The position numbers were made by a program, and so were the translations under genes. A stretch of DNA of 64,000 bases. Source: CAWAYR01 sp050250955. Lineage in GTDB: Bacteria; Acidobacteriota; Vicinamibacteria; Vicinamibacterales; UBA2999. The stretch covers positions 260,190-324,189 of the forward strand of contig JBFWNR010000005.1 of NCBI GenBank assembly GCA_050250955.1, read 5' to 3'. Positions 24,961 through 33,716 of this stretch are shown here, in pieces. The notes beneath the pieces were generated by a model that was not told where the DNA came from, made no database searches, and was given only the letters and a program-made list of their open reading frames with translations. How positions within the stretch are numbered: the stretch's first letter is position 1; every line of letters starts with the position of its first letter.

Positions 24961-26804
24961 CCGATGGCGCGTCGGGTGTCGGCGGCGGGCAGCGCCGCGG
25001 CGGTGGCCGGCAGGCGGATCTCGGCGGTGGTGACGCCGTGGGCGACCGACAGCGCCAGCGACGCGGCGTCCCCGTAATGGCCGGCGAGGCGGCGCTCCAC
25101 GTTGCTGAGGCCGACTCCGCCGGAGTGGCCGTCGGGCGCGGCCGACAGCGGCGCTCCCGTGTTACGCACCGCCAGCACCAGGGTCTGTGCGCTCGCGGCG
25201 GCATCGAGACGGGCTTCGACGCGGACGTCGCCGCCGCGAATCGCCCGGGCGATGCCGTGCTTCACCGCGTTCTCGACCAGCGGCTGCACCAGCAGGCACG
25301 GCACCTGCAGTGATCGCAGGGCCGCCGGGACGTCGATGGTCACCCGCAGGCGTTCCTCGAACCGCTCGCGCTCGATCTCCAGGTAGTGCTCGACCAGTTC
25401 GATCTCGCGGCCCAGGGTCGTCAGCTCCCCGTCGGAGCGCAGCACGGCGCGCAGCAGCGAGGTGAGCCGCAGCAGGGTCTTGGTGGCCCGCGCCGGCGCC
25501 GTCTCGATCAGGTAGCCGATGGTGGTCAGGGTGTTGAACAGGAAATGCGGGTTGATCTGCGCCCGCAGCGCCCGCAACTCGGCTTCGGCGGCGAGCCGCT
25601 CCATTTCCTCCTGGCGCAGACGCTGCGCGAAGCGTTCGATCGACAGGCGCACGGCGTCGATCCGCCGCGCCGCGGCCAGGGCGGCGGCATCGAGGAACGC
25701 GCGATCGTCCGAGAGCAGGCGGCGACCGCCCGACAGCGGGCCGATACGCAGCACGAACGCGGGCTGCTCGGTGGTCGGCACGGCGATCGCCGCGGTGACC
25801 CGTGGTTCGGCCGTGGTCGGAGCCGCCGGGTCGTCCCACGACACCCGCTCGGCGCTGGTGGCCCGGGCCATCACGTCCGCCGTGCGCTGGAGCACGGCCT
25901 CGACGCTCTCGCACCCCGGCAGCGCCTGGGCGAGCTCGCTGCGCAGCCGGCCGAAGTCCTCGCGGCCGAGGAGCGCGGAGTCGACGAAGGTCGTGATGCC
26001 CCGACGCAGCGCCGGATAGGCGATCGCGGTCACGACCCAGGCGCCGAGGAGCAGCGCCACCGCCAGCGGGCCCGGGGGGACGGCGGTGACCGCGGCGTAG
26101 GCGCCCATGGCCAGGGCGACGACCGCCAGGAGCGTCAGCGCGCGCTTGAGGAACAGGTCGGCGAGGGCGAACCGGTACTCCTGATACAGGATCGCGAACG
26201 CCAGCGGGAGTGCGGCGTGGTGGCCGAGGAGTTCGGTGAGCCAGCCGCCGGCGGTGCTGTGGAAGTGCCCGAGATGGTTGGCCGAGACCGCAAAGAGCGC
26301 CAGCGCCAGCATCCACAGCACCCGCCGCCCGTTGGTCTGCCCGCGGGTGGCGAGGGCGAGCGGCACGCCGATGACGGCGAGGGCCACCGCCAGGATGCCG
26401 TAGGCCGCCGACGACGGCCGGGCGCCACCGGCGGCCAGCGTCCAGAGGTGCATCGCCGTGGCGACGGCCGAGCCGCCGTAGGCGGCCGCCGTGATCGCTG
26501 CGCCATGACGCAACTCGCGCGCCACCGAATGCACCACCACGGCAGCCAGCAGCGACAGCGCCGCGAAGGACACGACGTTGAGCCACGGCTCCGGTCCAGG
26601 CAGTCCGACCCGGCTCAGGACGTAGTCGGTCAGCTCGCCGAGGTTCCAGACCAGCCCGAGGAGCGCGGTGTACAGCGGCAGCGCGTCGTTGCGCTCGGCG
26701 TCCGATCGGCCGCTCCGGACCAGGCCGAGCAGCATGGCGAACAGCGCCGCGCCGGTGAGGAACCCGACCAGGTTGAGGACTTCGGCGGCGCTGACCACGC
26801 CCAT
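24957..26804 (-). CDS. LytS-type membrane sensor histidine kinase
   Basis: 615 residues. The first 270 residues contain about seven or eight transmembrane helices (for example LNLVGFLTGAALFAMLLGLV, AALSLLAAVVVHSV). A cytoplasmic GAF-like segment follows to about residue 385, then the His_kinase dimerisation segment INPHFLFNTL with phospho-acceptor H420. The C-terminus has a HATPase_c domain (N-box VENAVKHG, G-box GVGLSNVERR). The stimulus is unknown. TACAAT lies 7 bases before ATG 26804 on the minus strand. The regulator gene follows with a 4-base overlap. Confidence 0.93.
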   Translation of the reverse strand: MGVVSAAEVLNLVGFLTGAALFAMLLGLVRSGRSDAERNDALPLYTALLGLVWNLGELTDYVLSRVGLPGPEPWLNVVSFAALSLLAAVVVHSVARELRHGAAITAAAYGGSAVATAMHLWTLAAGGARPSSAAYGILAVALAVIGVPLALATRGQTNGRRVLWMLALALFAVSANHLGHFHSTAGGWLTELLGHHAALPLAFAILYQEYRFALADLFLKRALTLLAVVALAMGAYAAVTAVPPGPLAVALLLGAWVVTAIAYPALRRGITTFVDSALLGREDFGRLRSELAQALPGCESVEAVLQRTADVMARATSAERVSWDDPAAPTTAEPRVTAAIAVPTTEQPAFVLRIGPLSGGRRLLSDDRAFLDAAALAAARRIDAVRLSIERFAQRLRQEEMERLAAEAELRALRAQINPHFLFNTLTTIGYLIETAPARATKTLLRLTSLLRAVLRSDGELTTLGREIELVEHYLEIERERFEERLRVTIDVPAALRSLQVPCLLVQPLVENAVKHGIARAIRGGDVRVEARLDAAASAQTLVLAVRNTGAPLSAAPDGHSGGVGLSNVERRLAGHYGDAASLALSVAHGVTTAEIRLPATAAALPAADTRRAIG

Positions 26805-26811
26805 CCCGCCG

Positions 26812-26817
26812 ATTGTA
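26812..26817 (-). promoter_or_regulatory. Leaderless-type -10 box (LytS-like kinase)
   Basis: On the minus strand TACAAT ends 7 bases before ATG 26804 (context TCTACAATCGGCGGG). The GGCGGG could be a weak ribosome site but lies directly at the start codon. Confidence 0.5.
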
Positions 26818-27080
26818 GACCTCAGGGGCTGGCGCCCCGGGGCCCGCCCCGATGAGCGGCCGTTGCCATGGCATGGGCGGGCGTCGACGCCCGACAGACG
26901 GGCCGGGCACGCCGCACCCGTCCGGGACGACCTGCGCCGGCCGGCTCAGCCGGCTCATGCCGTCGGCGAATGGGACCGCGCCAAACCATTGCGTTGGGGA
27001 CACGCGTCTTCGGTGCCATAATCCGCCGGTCCGCGACCTGGTCGCCCCCGCCCGGGCGAAGGGCCGAGGTGGAGGCCGCT

Positions 27081-28757
27081 ATGACACGAACGACATTCCT
27101 CTGGTGCTCGGCGACGGGCCTGGCCCTGGTCCTGGCGGCGGCGACGCCCCACGCGCAGCGGCGGGCGGATCAGGCGCCGTCGACGTCGGCCGCGGCCGCC
27201 AAGGCCGATCCCCGCGTCGCCACCCTGAAGGCGCAGGTGATGGCCGACGTGAACGGCATGTACGACTTCGGCCAGGTCATGACCGACATGGTGTTCAGCT
27301 ACGGCGAACTCGGCTTCCAGGAGTTCGAGACGCAGCGCTACCTCGGTGGCATCCTCAAGGAGAACGGCTTCACCGTCGAGAACGGCGTCGCCGGCATACC
27401 GTCGGCGTGGGTCGCCAAGTGGGGCTCGGGGCGGCCGGTGATCGCCCTCGGCTCGGACGTCGATTGCATCCCGCAGGCGTCGCAGAAGCCGGGCGTCGCG
27501 TTCCGCGATCAGATCGTCGAGGGCGCGCCGGGCCACGGCGAAGGCCACAACTCCGGCACGCCGCTCAACATCGTGGCGGCGATCGCCGTCAAGCGCATCA
27601 TGGAGCGCGAGAAGCTGCCGGGCACGATCATGATCTGGCCGGGCATCGCCGAGGAGCAGCTCGGCACCAAGGCCTATTACGTGCGCGAGGGCCTCTTCAA
27701 GGACGTCGATCTGGTGATGTACAACCACGTCGGCTCCAATCTCGCCACCAGCTGGGGCGAGAGCGGCGGCAACGGCCTCATCTCGGTCGAGTACACGTTC
27801 GAAGGCGAGACGGCGCACAGCGCCGGGGCGCCGTGGCGCGGCCGCAGCGCCCTGGACGCCGTCGAGCTGATGAACGTCGGCTGGAACTACCGCCGCGAGC
27901 ACCTCCGCCTGCAGCAGCGGTCGCACTACGTCGTCACCAACGGCGGCGACCAGCCCAACGTCGTGCCGCGCAACGCCGGCGTCTGGTACTACTTCCGCGA
28001 GACCAGCTACGACGCGATCAAGAACATGTGGGACATCGGCGACAAGATGGCCGAGGGCGCGGCGCTGATGACCAACACCAAGTGGACCTCGCGGGTGCTC
28101 GGCTCGGCGTGGCCGTCGCACATGAACCGGACCATGGCCGAAACGCTCTACGCCAACATCCAGCAGGTCGGCCTGCCGGAGTGGAGCGAGGCCGACCTGA
28201 CGCTGGCCCGCGCCACCCAGAAAGAGCTGAACGTCCCGGTGGTCGGCCTGGCCACCAAGATTCCCGAACTGCGCGGCCGCGAGTCGATGCCCGACGAGGA
28301 GAAGCGCGGCGGCGGCTCGGACGACATCGGCGACATCTCGTGGAACGTGCCGACGGTCTCGCTGTCGTTCCCGTCGAACTTCCAGGCCGGCCCTGGCCAC
28401 AACTGGGCCAACGCCATCCCGATGGCGACCCCGATCGCCCACAAGGGCGTCAACGCCGGCGCCAAGGCGCAGGCGATGACCCTGCTCGAGTTCATGATGC
28501 GGCCGGAGCTGGTGGCGCAGGCGAAGGACTACTTCACCAACGTCCAGACCAAGACGCGCAAGTACACGCCGCTGCTGCGCCCGGGCGACACCCCGGCGGT
28601 GCACCTGAACAAGGGCATCATGGACCGCTACCGCCCCGAGATGCGCAAGTACTACTTCGACCCGTCGAAGTACAAGACCTACCTCGACCAGATGAAGGCC
28701 GAGTTCGGTTACAGCTACCCGACCGTGCGCGGCGGGACGACGCAGGAACAGAACTAG
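27081..28757 (+). CDS. Secreted M20-family amidohydrolase, p-aminobenzoyl-glutamate-hydrolase-like
   Basis: 558 residues, with signal peptide (TTFLWCSATGLALVLAAAT). M20 metal and catalytic features are visible: ALGSDVDCIPQ, GHGEGHNSGT, the catalytic Glu pair in PGIAEEQLGTKAYY, and MYNHVG. The dimerisation lid begins at YTFEGETAHSAGAPWRGRSA. A late SWNVPTVSL and GHNWANAIP complete the family pattern. The closest characterised relatives are AbgA/AbgB-type amidohydrolases acting on aminoacyl amides, but the exact substrate is uncertain. ATG 27081 is chosen because GGAGG lies 6 bases before it and the signal peptide begins there. It is a single-gene unit, ended by the terminator at 28783. Confidence 0.88.
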   Translation: MTRTTFLWCSATGLALVLAAATPHAQRRADQAPSTSAAAAKADPRVATLKAQVMADVNGMYDFGQVMTDMVFSYGELGFQEFETQRYLGGILKENGFTVENGVAGIPSAWVAKWGSGRPVIALGSDVDCIPQASQKPGVAFRDQIVEGAPGHGEGHNSGTPLNIVAAIAVKRIMEREKLPGTIMIWPGIAEEQLGTKAYYVREGLFKDVDLVMYNHVGSNLATSWGESGGNGLISVEYTFEGETAHSAGAPWRGRSALDAVELMNVGWNYRREHLRLQQRSHYVVTNGGDQPNVVPRNAGVWYYFRETSYDAIKNMWDIGDKMAEGAALMTNTKWTSRVLGSAWPSHMNRTMAETLYANIQQVGLPEWSEADLTLARATQKELNVPVVGLATKIPELRGRESMPDEEKRGGGSDDIGDISWNVPTVSLSFPSNFQAGPGHNWANAIPMATPIAHKGVNAGAKAQAMTLLEFMMRPELVAQAKDYFTNVQTKTRKYTPLLRPGDTPAVHLNKGIMDRYRPEMRKYYFDPSKYKTYLDQMKAEFGYSYPTVRGGTTQEQN

Positions 28758-28778
28758 CGGCTCGCGGCTGGCGGCTAG
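28756..28778. repeat. GCGGCTAG-type dispersed repeat, copy 1
   Basis: AGCGGCTCGCGGCTGGCGGC plus TAG directly overlaps the stop codon of the amidohydrolase gene. It resembles copy 3 at 52745-52776, which also begins just after a stop codon. Confidence 0.55.
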
Positions 28779-28782
28779 TGAA

Positions 28783-28818
28783 GAGGGCCCGGTGGACACC
28801 CGCCGGGCCCTTCGCCTT
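28783..28818 (+). terminator. Intrinsic terminator of the amidohydrolase gene
   Basis: GGGCCCGG (28785-28792) pairs with CCGGGCCC (28803-28810) around a 10-base loop, followed by TTCGCCTTTT. This is the most classical intrinsic terminator in the window. Confidence 0.75.
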
Positions 28819-28870
28819 TTCCCTGGCAGCGTGGCGATGTTTCTTCGGCAGCGTGACAGTGTGACGACCT

Positions 28871-28898
28871 CGCCGCTAGCCCCTAGCCGCTAGCCGCT
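28871..28898. repeat. GCGGCTAG-type dispersed repeat, copy 2 (inverted)
   Basis: CGCCGCTAGCCCCTAGCCGC and the following TAGCCGCT are the reverse complement of the core of copy 3 (52745-52772) with about two mismatches. Its last base starts the TACAAT -10 box of the E1 gene. Confidence 0.6.
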
Positions 28899-28903
28899 AC
28901 AAT
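28898..28903 (+). promoter_or_regulatory. Near-leaderless -10 box (fused E1 gene)
   Basis: TACAAT ends 9 bases before ATG 28913 (context CCGCTACAATCG, identical at 52818-52828). No Shine-Dalgarno sequence is present. Confidence 0.5.
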
Positions 28904-28912
28904 CGTCAGCGA

Positions 28913-31405
28913 ATGTCCCGTCCGATCACGGCCGCCCGTGCCACCGGCCATGCCGCCCGCCTCGGCGCGTTCGTCGCCGAGCAGCATCCCTCGCTCGTCC
29001 ATCTCGTCCTCGAGGTGTTCGACGCCGCCGGCGGCGCGAAGCTGAAGCCTCGGGATCCGGCCGGCGTCGACGCGCTGCGGCCGGTGTTCCGCCGCGAACT
29101 GGCCGGTCGCCTCTACCACGCCGTGACCGCTCCCGAGGGTCTCGACGAGACCACGCCCGGTGTCTCGGCGGTGCGTCGGCTCGAGCAGGCGCGCGCCCAG
29201 GTGCTCGACGCGTGCGACGGCTGGCTGCAGCGCGAGGCGATCGCCGCCTCGCTCAGTCGCGACGAGCGCAAGGAGATCCTGCGCGGGATGTGCCTGACTC
29301 GCGCCGTCGACACCCGGCTCAAGCAGCTGTTTCTCGGCGGGGAAGTGCGCTGGGGCGTCAAGGCGTTCCAGGGCAAGGGCTTCCGCTCGCTCGGCCAGGA
29401 AGCCATCTACGCCGCGGCCATTCGCCTGCGGCGCGGCGCCCGCCATCGGGCGCCGGACGGCACCTGGGCCGGCGATGTCGTCGCCCCGGTGATCCGCGAT
29501 CTCGGCGTGGCGCTGGCGATGCGCGGCGACGAGGACGCCGTGGCCGCCATCCTGCGGGCGCAGATGGGCAAGGCCGGACCGCCCATGCACGGCAAGGACC
29601 TGCACATCGGCGACTTTGGGTGGGGCGTGCTGCCCGCCGCGGCGCCACTGTCGATCGGTGCGTTGAACGTGGCCGGGATGGCGATGGCGTTCTGGCGGCA
29701 GGCCACCGGGCGGGTCGCCGTCGCGTTCATCGGCGAGGGCGGCAGTTCGCTCGGCGAGTGGCACGAGGCCATCAACCTGTGCGCGACGCGCAAGCTTCCG
29801 GCGGTGTTCTGTGTCGAGAACAACCAGACGGCGTTGTCGACGCCGCTCGGTGAGACCTCCGCGGTCCGCGCCTTCGCCGACAAGGCCGTCGGCTACGGGA
29901 TTCCCGGCCTGACCATCGACGGCACCGACGCCGAGGCGGTGGCGGCGGCGTTCACCTGGGCCGCCGACCGGGCCCGGGCCGGCGCCGGCCCGGCGCTGCT
30001 CGAGCTGGTGTCGATGCGGATGTGCGGCCACGCCCATCACGACGACATGCTCTATCTCGGCAAGGAGCCCGCGCCGTCGTGGGAGTACCCCACGCTGCAC
30101 GACAGCGGCTACGCCGACCCCGAGCGCTACGCGTTCTGGAGCGCGCGCGATCCCATCGCCCGCTACGCCGCCCGACTCGAGGCCGAACGGGTCATCAACG
30201 GCAGCGAACTCGGCCGCCTGCAGCAGTGGGCGACCGCGCTGGTCGAGGCCCAGGCGGCGCGGGTCATCGCCGAACCCTGGCCCGACCCCGCCGAGGCGGG
30301 TGTCGGCGTCTTCCACGGCGAGGCGCCGCGGGTGCGAGTCGAAGTGCTGGAACCGGAGCGGCGGGCCGCGGGCCTGACGGTGCCGCCGCTGCCGCCGGTC
30401 GCGGCGATGGCCCCGTTCGACCGGGGCGGCTCGACGTTCCTCGATGCCGTGATGCTCGGCGTCGGTGACGCGCTGCGCGCCGACCCGCGCGTCTTCGTCT
30501 ACGGCGAAGACGTCGGCGGCGTCTACGGCAACGCCTTCCTGCTGCTGCGCCCGCTGCTCGCCGAGTTCGGCGACCGCATCCTCAACTCGCCGCTGGCCGA
30601 GGGCGCCGTGCTCGGCGTGTGCGTGGGGGCGGCATTGGCCGGACAACGGCCGATCGGCGAGATGCAGTTCAACGACTTCGTCGCTACCGGCTTCAACCAG
30701 CTGGTCAACAACGCCGCCAAGATCCGCTACCGGTGGGGCGGCGAGGTGCCGATGGTGGTGCGGATGCCGTGGGGGGGGCTGCGCTACGCCGGGCCCTACC
30801 ACAGCCAGAACACCGAGCCGTGGTTCTACCGGACGCCCGGTCTCAAGATCGTCGTCCCCTCCACGCCGGAGGATGCACGCGGCCTGATGGCGGCGGCGGT
30901 CGCCGACCCCGACCCGGTGCTCTATTACGAGCACATCGCGCTCTACCGCGATCCGCGGGTCAAGCAGGTGCTTGGCGAGGCGGCGCCCGCGCCGACACCC
31001 ATCGGCACGGCGGCGTTACGGCGGACCGGCGCGACCCTGGCGATGATCTCCTACGGCGCGTACGTGCACGAGTGCCTGCGGGTGGCCGACACCCTGGCGG
31101 CAGACGGCATCGACGCCGCCGTGCTCGACCTGCGCACCCTCGCCCCGCTCGATCGCGACGCCGTCCTGACGGTGGCGAGACACTGCGGCCGGGTGCTCAT
31201 CGTGCACGAGGACTCGCGCACGGGGGGCATCGGCGAGAGCGTCGCCGCGATCGTCCAGGAGGAGGCGTTCGAGTGGCTCGACGCGCCGGTCCGCGTGCTG
31301 GGCGCACTCGACACGCCGGTGCCGTACGCGCCGCCGCTCGAGGAGGCGTTCCTGGTCAGCGCCGCCGAGATCGAGCGGGCGGCGCGGCTGCTCGCGGCCT
31401 ATTGA
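28913..31405 (+). CDS. Fused E1 alpha/beta subunit of a 2-oxoacid (2-oxoisovalerate-type) dehydrogenase
   Basis: 830 residues. An N-terminal extension of about 120 residues is followed by the E1-alpha domain, with the thiamine-diphosphate motif GEGGSSLGEWHEA ... ENNQTAL (about residues 272-306) and GHAHHDD. From about residue 503 the E1-beta domain begins (VMLGVGDALRADPRVFVYGE), with SPLAEGAVLG, QFNDF, YAGPYHSQ and the C-terminal transketolase domain (LRTLAPLDRDAVL). Such proteins decarboxylate branched-chain or other 2-oxoacids and pass the acyl group to a lipoyl E2. Alpha and beta are separate genes in most bacteria; fused forms occur in Bacteroidetes and Acidobacteria. No E2 or E3 gene is nearby, so partners must be encoded elsewhere. 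Confidence 0.92.
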   Translation: MSRPITAARATGHAARLGAFVAEQHPSLVHLVLEVFDAAGGAKLKPRDPAGVDALRPVFRRELAGRLYHAVTAPEGLDETTPGVSAVRRLEQARAQVLDACDGWLQREAIAASLSRDERKEILRGMCLTRAVDTRLKQLFLGGEVRWGVKAFQGKGFRSLGQEAIYAAAIRLRRGARHRAPDGTWAGDVVAPVIRDLGVALAMRGDEDAVAAILRAQMGKAGPPMHGKDLHIGDFGWGVLPAAAPLSIGALNVAGMAMAFWRQATGRVAVAFIGEGGSSLGEWHEAINLCATRKLPAVFCVENNQTALSTPLGETSAVRAFADKAVGYGIPGLTIDGTDAEAVAAAFTWAADRARAGAGPALLELVSMRMCGHAHHDDMLYLGKEPAPSWEYPTLHDSGYADPERYAFWSARDPIARYAARLEAERVINGSELGRLQQWATALVEAQAARVIAEPWPDPAEAGVGVFHGEAPRVRVEVLEPERRAAGLTVPPLPPVAAMAPFDRGGSTFLDAVMLGVGDALRADPRVFVYGEDVGGVYGNAFLLLRPLLAEFGDRILNSPLAEGAVLGVCVGAALAGQRPIGEMQFNDFVATGFNQLVNNAAKIRYRWGGEVPMVVRMPWGGLRYAGPYHSQNTEPWFYRTPGLKIVVPSTPEDARGLMAAAVADPDPVLYYEHIALYRDPRVKQVLGEAAPAPTPIGTAALRRTGATLAMISYGAYVHECLRVADTLAADGIDAAVLDLRTLAPLDRDAVLTVARHCGRVLIVHEDSRTGGIGESVAAIVQEEAFEWLDAPVRVLGALDTPVPYAPPLEEAFLVSAAEIERAARLLAAY

Positions 31406-31417
31406 CCCGGGAGGGCG

Positions 31418-31792
31418 CTAGTTGGCGCGCTTGCCGGTGAACGGCGCCGTGCCCTGGCCGTAGTCCATGTCGCCCTTGATCTCGTCGCCGGCCACCGTCC
31501 CCGTGGTGATGATGGTGATCGGCCCGCTCGGCCCGGCGTAATCGAACTGGAACCTCACATCGGCGCCCGAGACGGTCCCGCCGCTGATTGGCGTTTCGCC
31601 CATGTCGCTGCTGATGCTGCCTTTCAGCGCGGCGCCGTCGACGGCGAGGACGAGCGTCGCCGAGGTCGTGCCCTGCGGGCTGTCGACGGTCAGCGTCCAG
31701 CGCCCGGCGACCGGTGGCTGCGCGACGGCGAAGGTCGGGAAGATGGCCGCCAGGCCGGCCAGCGTGGCGAGGAAGGCGCGTCGGGTGGACAT
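31418..31792 (-). CDS. Small secreted beta-rich protein
   Basis: 124 residues. A signal peptide with a Tat-like start (MSTRRAFLATLAGLAAIFPT) is followed by about 95 residues of alternating beta-strand pattern (GRWTLTVDSPQGTTSATLVL; GTVSGADVRFQFDY; DEIKGDMDYG). This resembles the short lipocalin-like or 'hypothetical, secreted' domains common in Acidobacteria. No catalytic residues are recognisable. A TAGGCT hexamer 7 bases before the ATG suggests leaderless expression. It is convergent with the E1 gene, with only 12 bases between the stop codons. Confidence 0.72.
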   Translation of the reverse strand: MSTRRAFLATLAGLAAIFPTFAVAQPPVAGRWTLTVDSPQGTTSATLVLAVDGAALKGSISSDMGETPISGGTVSGADVRFQFDYAGPSGPITIITTGTVAGDEIKGDMDYGQGTAPFTGKRAN

Positions 31793-31799
31793 GCGCGGC

Positions 31800-31805
31800 A
31801 GCCTA
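31800..31805 (-). promoter_or_regulatory. Possible leaderless -10 box
   Basis: TAGGCT on the minus strand ends 7 bases before ATG 31792. It is weaker than the TACAAT cases. Confidence 0.35.
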
Positions 31806-31854
31806 GCACGGCCAGCTCGGCCGTGATGTCACGGCCACCGGCCCCGCCGAGTCG

Positions 31855-33696
31855 TCACTTGCGCGCCGCCGGCGTGAGCGTGGTTTCGCGGCGCTCGGTG
31901 CCGCGCAGGTAGATGACCTTCACCGGCTGGTTCACCTTCAGCGCTTCGAGCGCGTAGGTGTAGTCGTAGATGTTGGCGATGGTCTGCTCGCCGAGCTGGA
32001 TGACGACGTCGCCCTTCTGCAGGCCGGCCTGCTCGGCCGGTCCGCCGCCGATGACGCCGCCCAGCAGCAGGCCCTTGACGTCGGTGGCGTAGTCGGGAAT
32101 CGTCCCGGTGAAGATGCGGACGCCGGCCCGGCCGCCGCCCTGCTGCACCTGATCGACCTTGGCAAAGGTCAGCGCATCGGGCTGCTGCCCGACCCGCGAT
32201 GCCAGCGCCACCGCGAAGTCGACGACGCGATCGAGGTCCTCGTAGTTGATCTTGTCGGCGGTGTCGCTGGGCTTGTGATAGTCGACGTGCGTGCCGGTGA
32301 AGAACGCCAGGCTCGGCACGCTGGCGGCGTTGAAGCTGGCGACGTCGGTCGGCTGGTAGGGGTCGTCCTGGAGCACCAGGTCGAAGCCGGCGGCGACGTT
32401 GGCGCGTTCTATGAGGGCGCGCCACCCCGGACTGGTCCCGACCGCCTGCACGGTCAGCTTGTTGTCCTGCATCCGGCCGACCATGTCGAAGTTGAAGTAG
32501 GCGGCGAGCTGGTCGACCGGCACCGGCGGTGCCGATACGAACGCGTTCGAGCCGATGAGGCCGATCTCCTCGGCCGACCAGAACGCCAGCAGCACGTGAC
32601 GCGACCGCTGGCCCTTCGCCAGCGCCCGTCCGGCGGCCAGCACCGCCGCGGTGCCCGAGGCGTTGTCGTCGGCTCCGTGGTGGATCTTGCCGGCGTCCTC
32701 CTTGGTCGCCAGCGAGTTGCCGTGGCTGCCGCGGCCGAGGTGATCGTAGTGGGCGCCCAGGGCCACCCACGGTTTGGGCAGCGCGACTCTCGCGGTCGCC
32801 GGCAGGTAGCCGGCGACGTTGAATCCGTCCTGCTGCTCGCGGACGACCGCGGTCTTCACCGTCACCGTCACGCCCGGCAGGGCGAAGCCGGCCGTATGCG
32901 GATTGCCCGAGTCGAAGGACTTCTGGATGTCCTCGAGTGAGCGGTCGGTGATGCCGGCGAACAGCGCCCTGGCGGCGTCCGCCGCCACGCTGGCGGCGAC
33001 GATGCCCGACCCGGCGAGCGCCGTGTCGAAGCTCATCGGAATCGTCTCGCCGGCGTTGGGCGAGCGGGGCCCGGTGACGACGAGCAGCGCCTTCGCCCCC
33101 CGCTGCCGCGCCTGCAGGGCCTTGTAGCGCAGGTCGGCGTAGCGCGCCAGGATCGTCCGGGTCTTCTGGTCGGCATCCTCGGGGAAGTAGCGCAGCACGA
33201 CGACGACCTTGTCCTTCACGTCGAGGGTCGCGTAGCTGTCGTAGCCGAAGTTCTGCGACTCCGGCACCACCAGCCCGTAACCGGCGAACACGACCTCGCC
33301 GCTCACCTCCGCGTTGTCGGCGAAGGAGAGCGCCTGCACCTGCTGTGGACGGTCGAACCGGGCGACGGCGCGGGCATCGCCGTCCGGCGGCGCCGCCACC
33401 TGCAGCGTCGTGCCGCCGTCGCGGACCCCGGCCGTGAAGCTGAACGGCAGCCGATAGTCGGCCTGCCCGGGGAGCGGCGTGGCCCCCATCGCCTTCAGTT
33501 CGGCGACCAGGTGGTCGGCGGCGAACCGCGCGCCCTCCGACCCGGCCTGACGGCCGCCCAGTCGCTCGGAGGCCAGCAGCTCCACATCGGCGCGGGTCCG
33601 CGATGCCGGTGGCGCGGCGCCCTGCGCGGTGGCCGACGGTGAGGGCCCGAGCAGGGCGAGCGCGATCAGGGCGACGATGCGAGTCGGAGTGGACAT
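31855..33696 (-). CDS. Secreted M28 aminopeptidase with PDZ domain
   Basis: 613 residues. Signal peptide (to SATAQG), then an M28 peptidase with an inserted PA-like domain (EVSGEVVFAGYGLVVPESQN ... DVKDKVVVVLRYFP). Catalytic and zinc residues are in HYDHLG, HHGADDNASGTAAVL, SAEEIGLIGS and FFTGTHVDYHKPSD. A C-terminal PDZ domain spans about residues 515-605 (GLLLGGVIGGGPAEQAGLQK, GDVVIQLGEQ). Members such as this release N-terminal amino acids from peptides in the periplasm, and the PDZ domain may present peptide ends. ATG 33696 is supported by GAGGAAG 5 bases upstream and the signal peptide; the frame remains open upstream inside the propeller gene. It lies 20 bases after the beta-propeller gene on the same strand. 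Confidence 0.92.
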   Translation of the reverse strand: MSTPTRIVALIALALLGPSPSATAQGAAPPASRTRADVELLASERLGGRQAGSEGARFAADHLVAELKAMGATPLPGQADYRLPFSFTAGVRDGGTTLQVAAPPDGDARAVARFDRPQQVQALSFADNAEVSGEVVFAGYGLVVPESQNFGYDSYATLDVKDKVVVVLRYFPEDADQKTRTILARYADLRYKALQARQRGAKALLVVTGPRSPNAGETIPMSFDTALAGSGIVAASVAADAARALFAGITDRSLEDIQKSFDSGNPHTAGFALPGVTVTVKTAVVREQQDGFNVAGYLPATARVALPKPWVALGAHYDHLGRGSHGNSLATKEDAGKIHHGADDNASGTAAVLAAGRALAKGQRSRHVLLAFWSAEEIGLIGSNAFVSAPPVPVDQLAAYFNFDMVGRMQDNKLTVQAVGTSPGWRALIERANVAAGFDLVLQDDPYQPTDVASFNAASVPSLAFFTGTHVDYHKPSDTADKINYEDLDRVVDFAVALASRVGQQPDALTFAKVDQVQQGGGRAGVRIFTGTIPDYATDVKGLLLGGVIGGGPAEQAGLQKGDVVIQLGEQTIANIYDYTYALEALKVNQPVKVIYLRGTERRETTLTPAARK

Positions 33697-33716
33697 GACT
33701 TCCTCGGTGCGGACGT

